DNA from: Actinomycetes bacterium
GTDB lineage: Bacteria > Actinomycetota > Thermoleophilia > Gaiellales > Gaiellaceae
DNA: 5,843 nucleotides
NCBI GenBank assembly: GCA_025350775.1
Contig: JANXXF010000436.1
Coordinates: 1 to 5,843 of the forward strand
Direction: 5' to 3'
Below the pieces are notes generated by a model. The model saw nothing but the letters and a program-made list of their open reading frames with translations. It searched no databases and had not been told where the DNA came from. How positions within the stretch are numbered: position 1 is the first letter of the stretch; each line of letters starts with the position of its first letter. Made by a program: the position numbers and the translations under genes. Positions 5,816 to 5,843 of the stretch are shown one piece after another.

Positions 5816-5822
5816 TTTCGCT

Positions 5823-5843
5823 ATGAGTCTCTCCCCGGGCGAG
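5823..5843 (+). CDS. Start of a further gene, cut by the window edge
   Basis: An ATG at 5823 opens a frame reading MSLSPGE to the window end, 16 bases after the methyltransferase stop. The AT-rich TATTGT box at ideal leaderless spacing supports a real start. Seven residues are too few to assign a family. It may be a separate transcription unit because it has its own candidate promoter. Confidence 0.45.

Noticed and set aside
1139..5822. CRISPR arrays, tRNA genes, insertion sequences, riboswitches, rho-independent terminators
   Set aside because: I looked for direct-repeat spacing, cloverleaf signatures, inverted terminal repeats and hairpins followed by T-runs and saw none; gaps between genes are at most 48 bases.

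Overview
The window is a densely packed, very GC-rich stretch (about 70% by eye) of a bacterial chromosome. It carries seven substantial genes, five whole plus one partial gene on each flank being described separately below. GTG starts, GC-rich codon choice and the protein flavour suggest a high-GC actinobacterium. My best guess is Thermoleophilia (Gaiellales or Solirubrobacterales), but this rests on resemblance and is not proven. I see no mobile element, CRISPR array, rRNA, tRNA or stretch over 300 bases without a gene. The content is core housekeeping rather than an accessory island.

Layout. A leftward partial gene (1-366) encodes the ribosome-rescue factor ArfB, with an intact GGQ motif; its 3' end lies outside the window. 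Its start codon overlaps, inside a CATG, the start codon of a rightward run. That first run is a HAD-IIA phosphatase of the LHPP-like type (365-1138), acpS (1147-1593), and a fused NAD(P)HX epimerase/dehydratase (1597-2970). After a 48-base gap with a likely promoter comes a second run: alanine racemase alr (3019-4041), a class II tRNA nucleotidyltransferase/poly(A) polymerase-family gene (4038-5096), and a YcgJ/UbiE-like SAM methyltransferase (5093-5806). Its members are joined by 4-base start/stop overlaps. A further gene probably begins at 5823 and leaves the window after seven codons.

How the genes fit together. The first run groups cofactor-centred housekeeping: phosphopantetheinylation of acyl carrier protein, repair of hydrated NAD(P)H, and a small phosphatase of unknown substrate. 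The second joins D-alanine supply for the cell wall to tRNA 3'-end synthesis and a methyltransferase whose target cannot be read from sequence. The overlaps suggest translational coupling more than a shared pathway.

Most worth a second look: (1) the crossed, overlapping arfB/HAD start, where each gene's candidate -10 box lies in the other gene; (2) several probable leaderless or nearly leaderless starts; (3) the nucleotidyltransferase lacks the loop normally found between motifs A and B, a deletion associated with CC-adding rather than complete CCA-adding enzymes; (4) internal shortening in NnrE and Alr. I found no clearly new multi-gene system.
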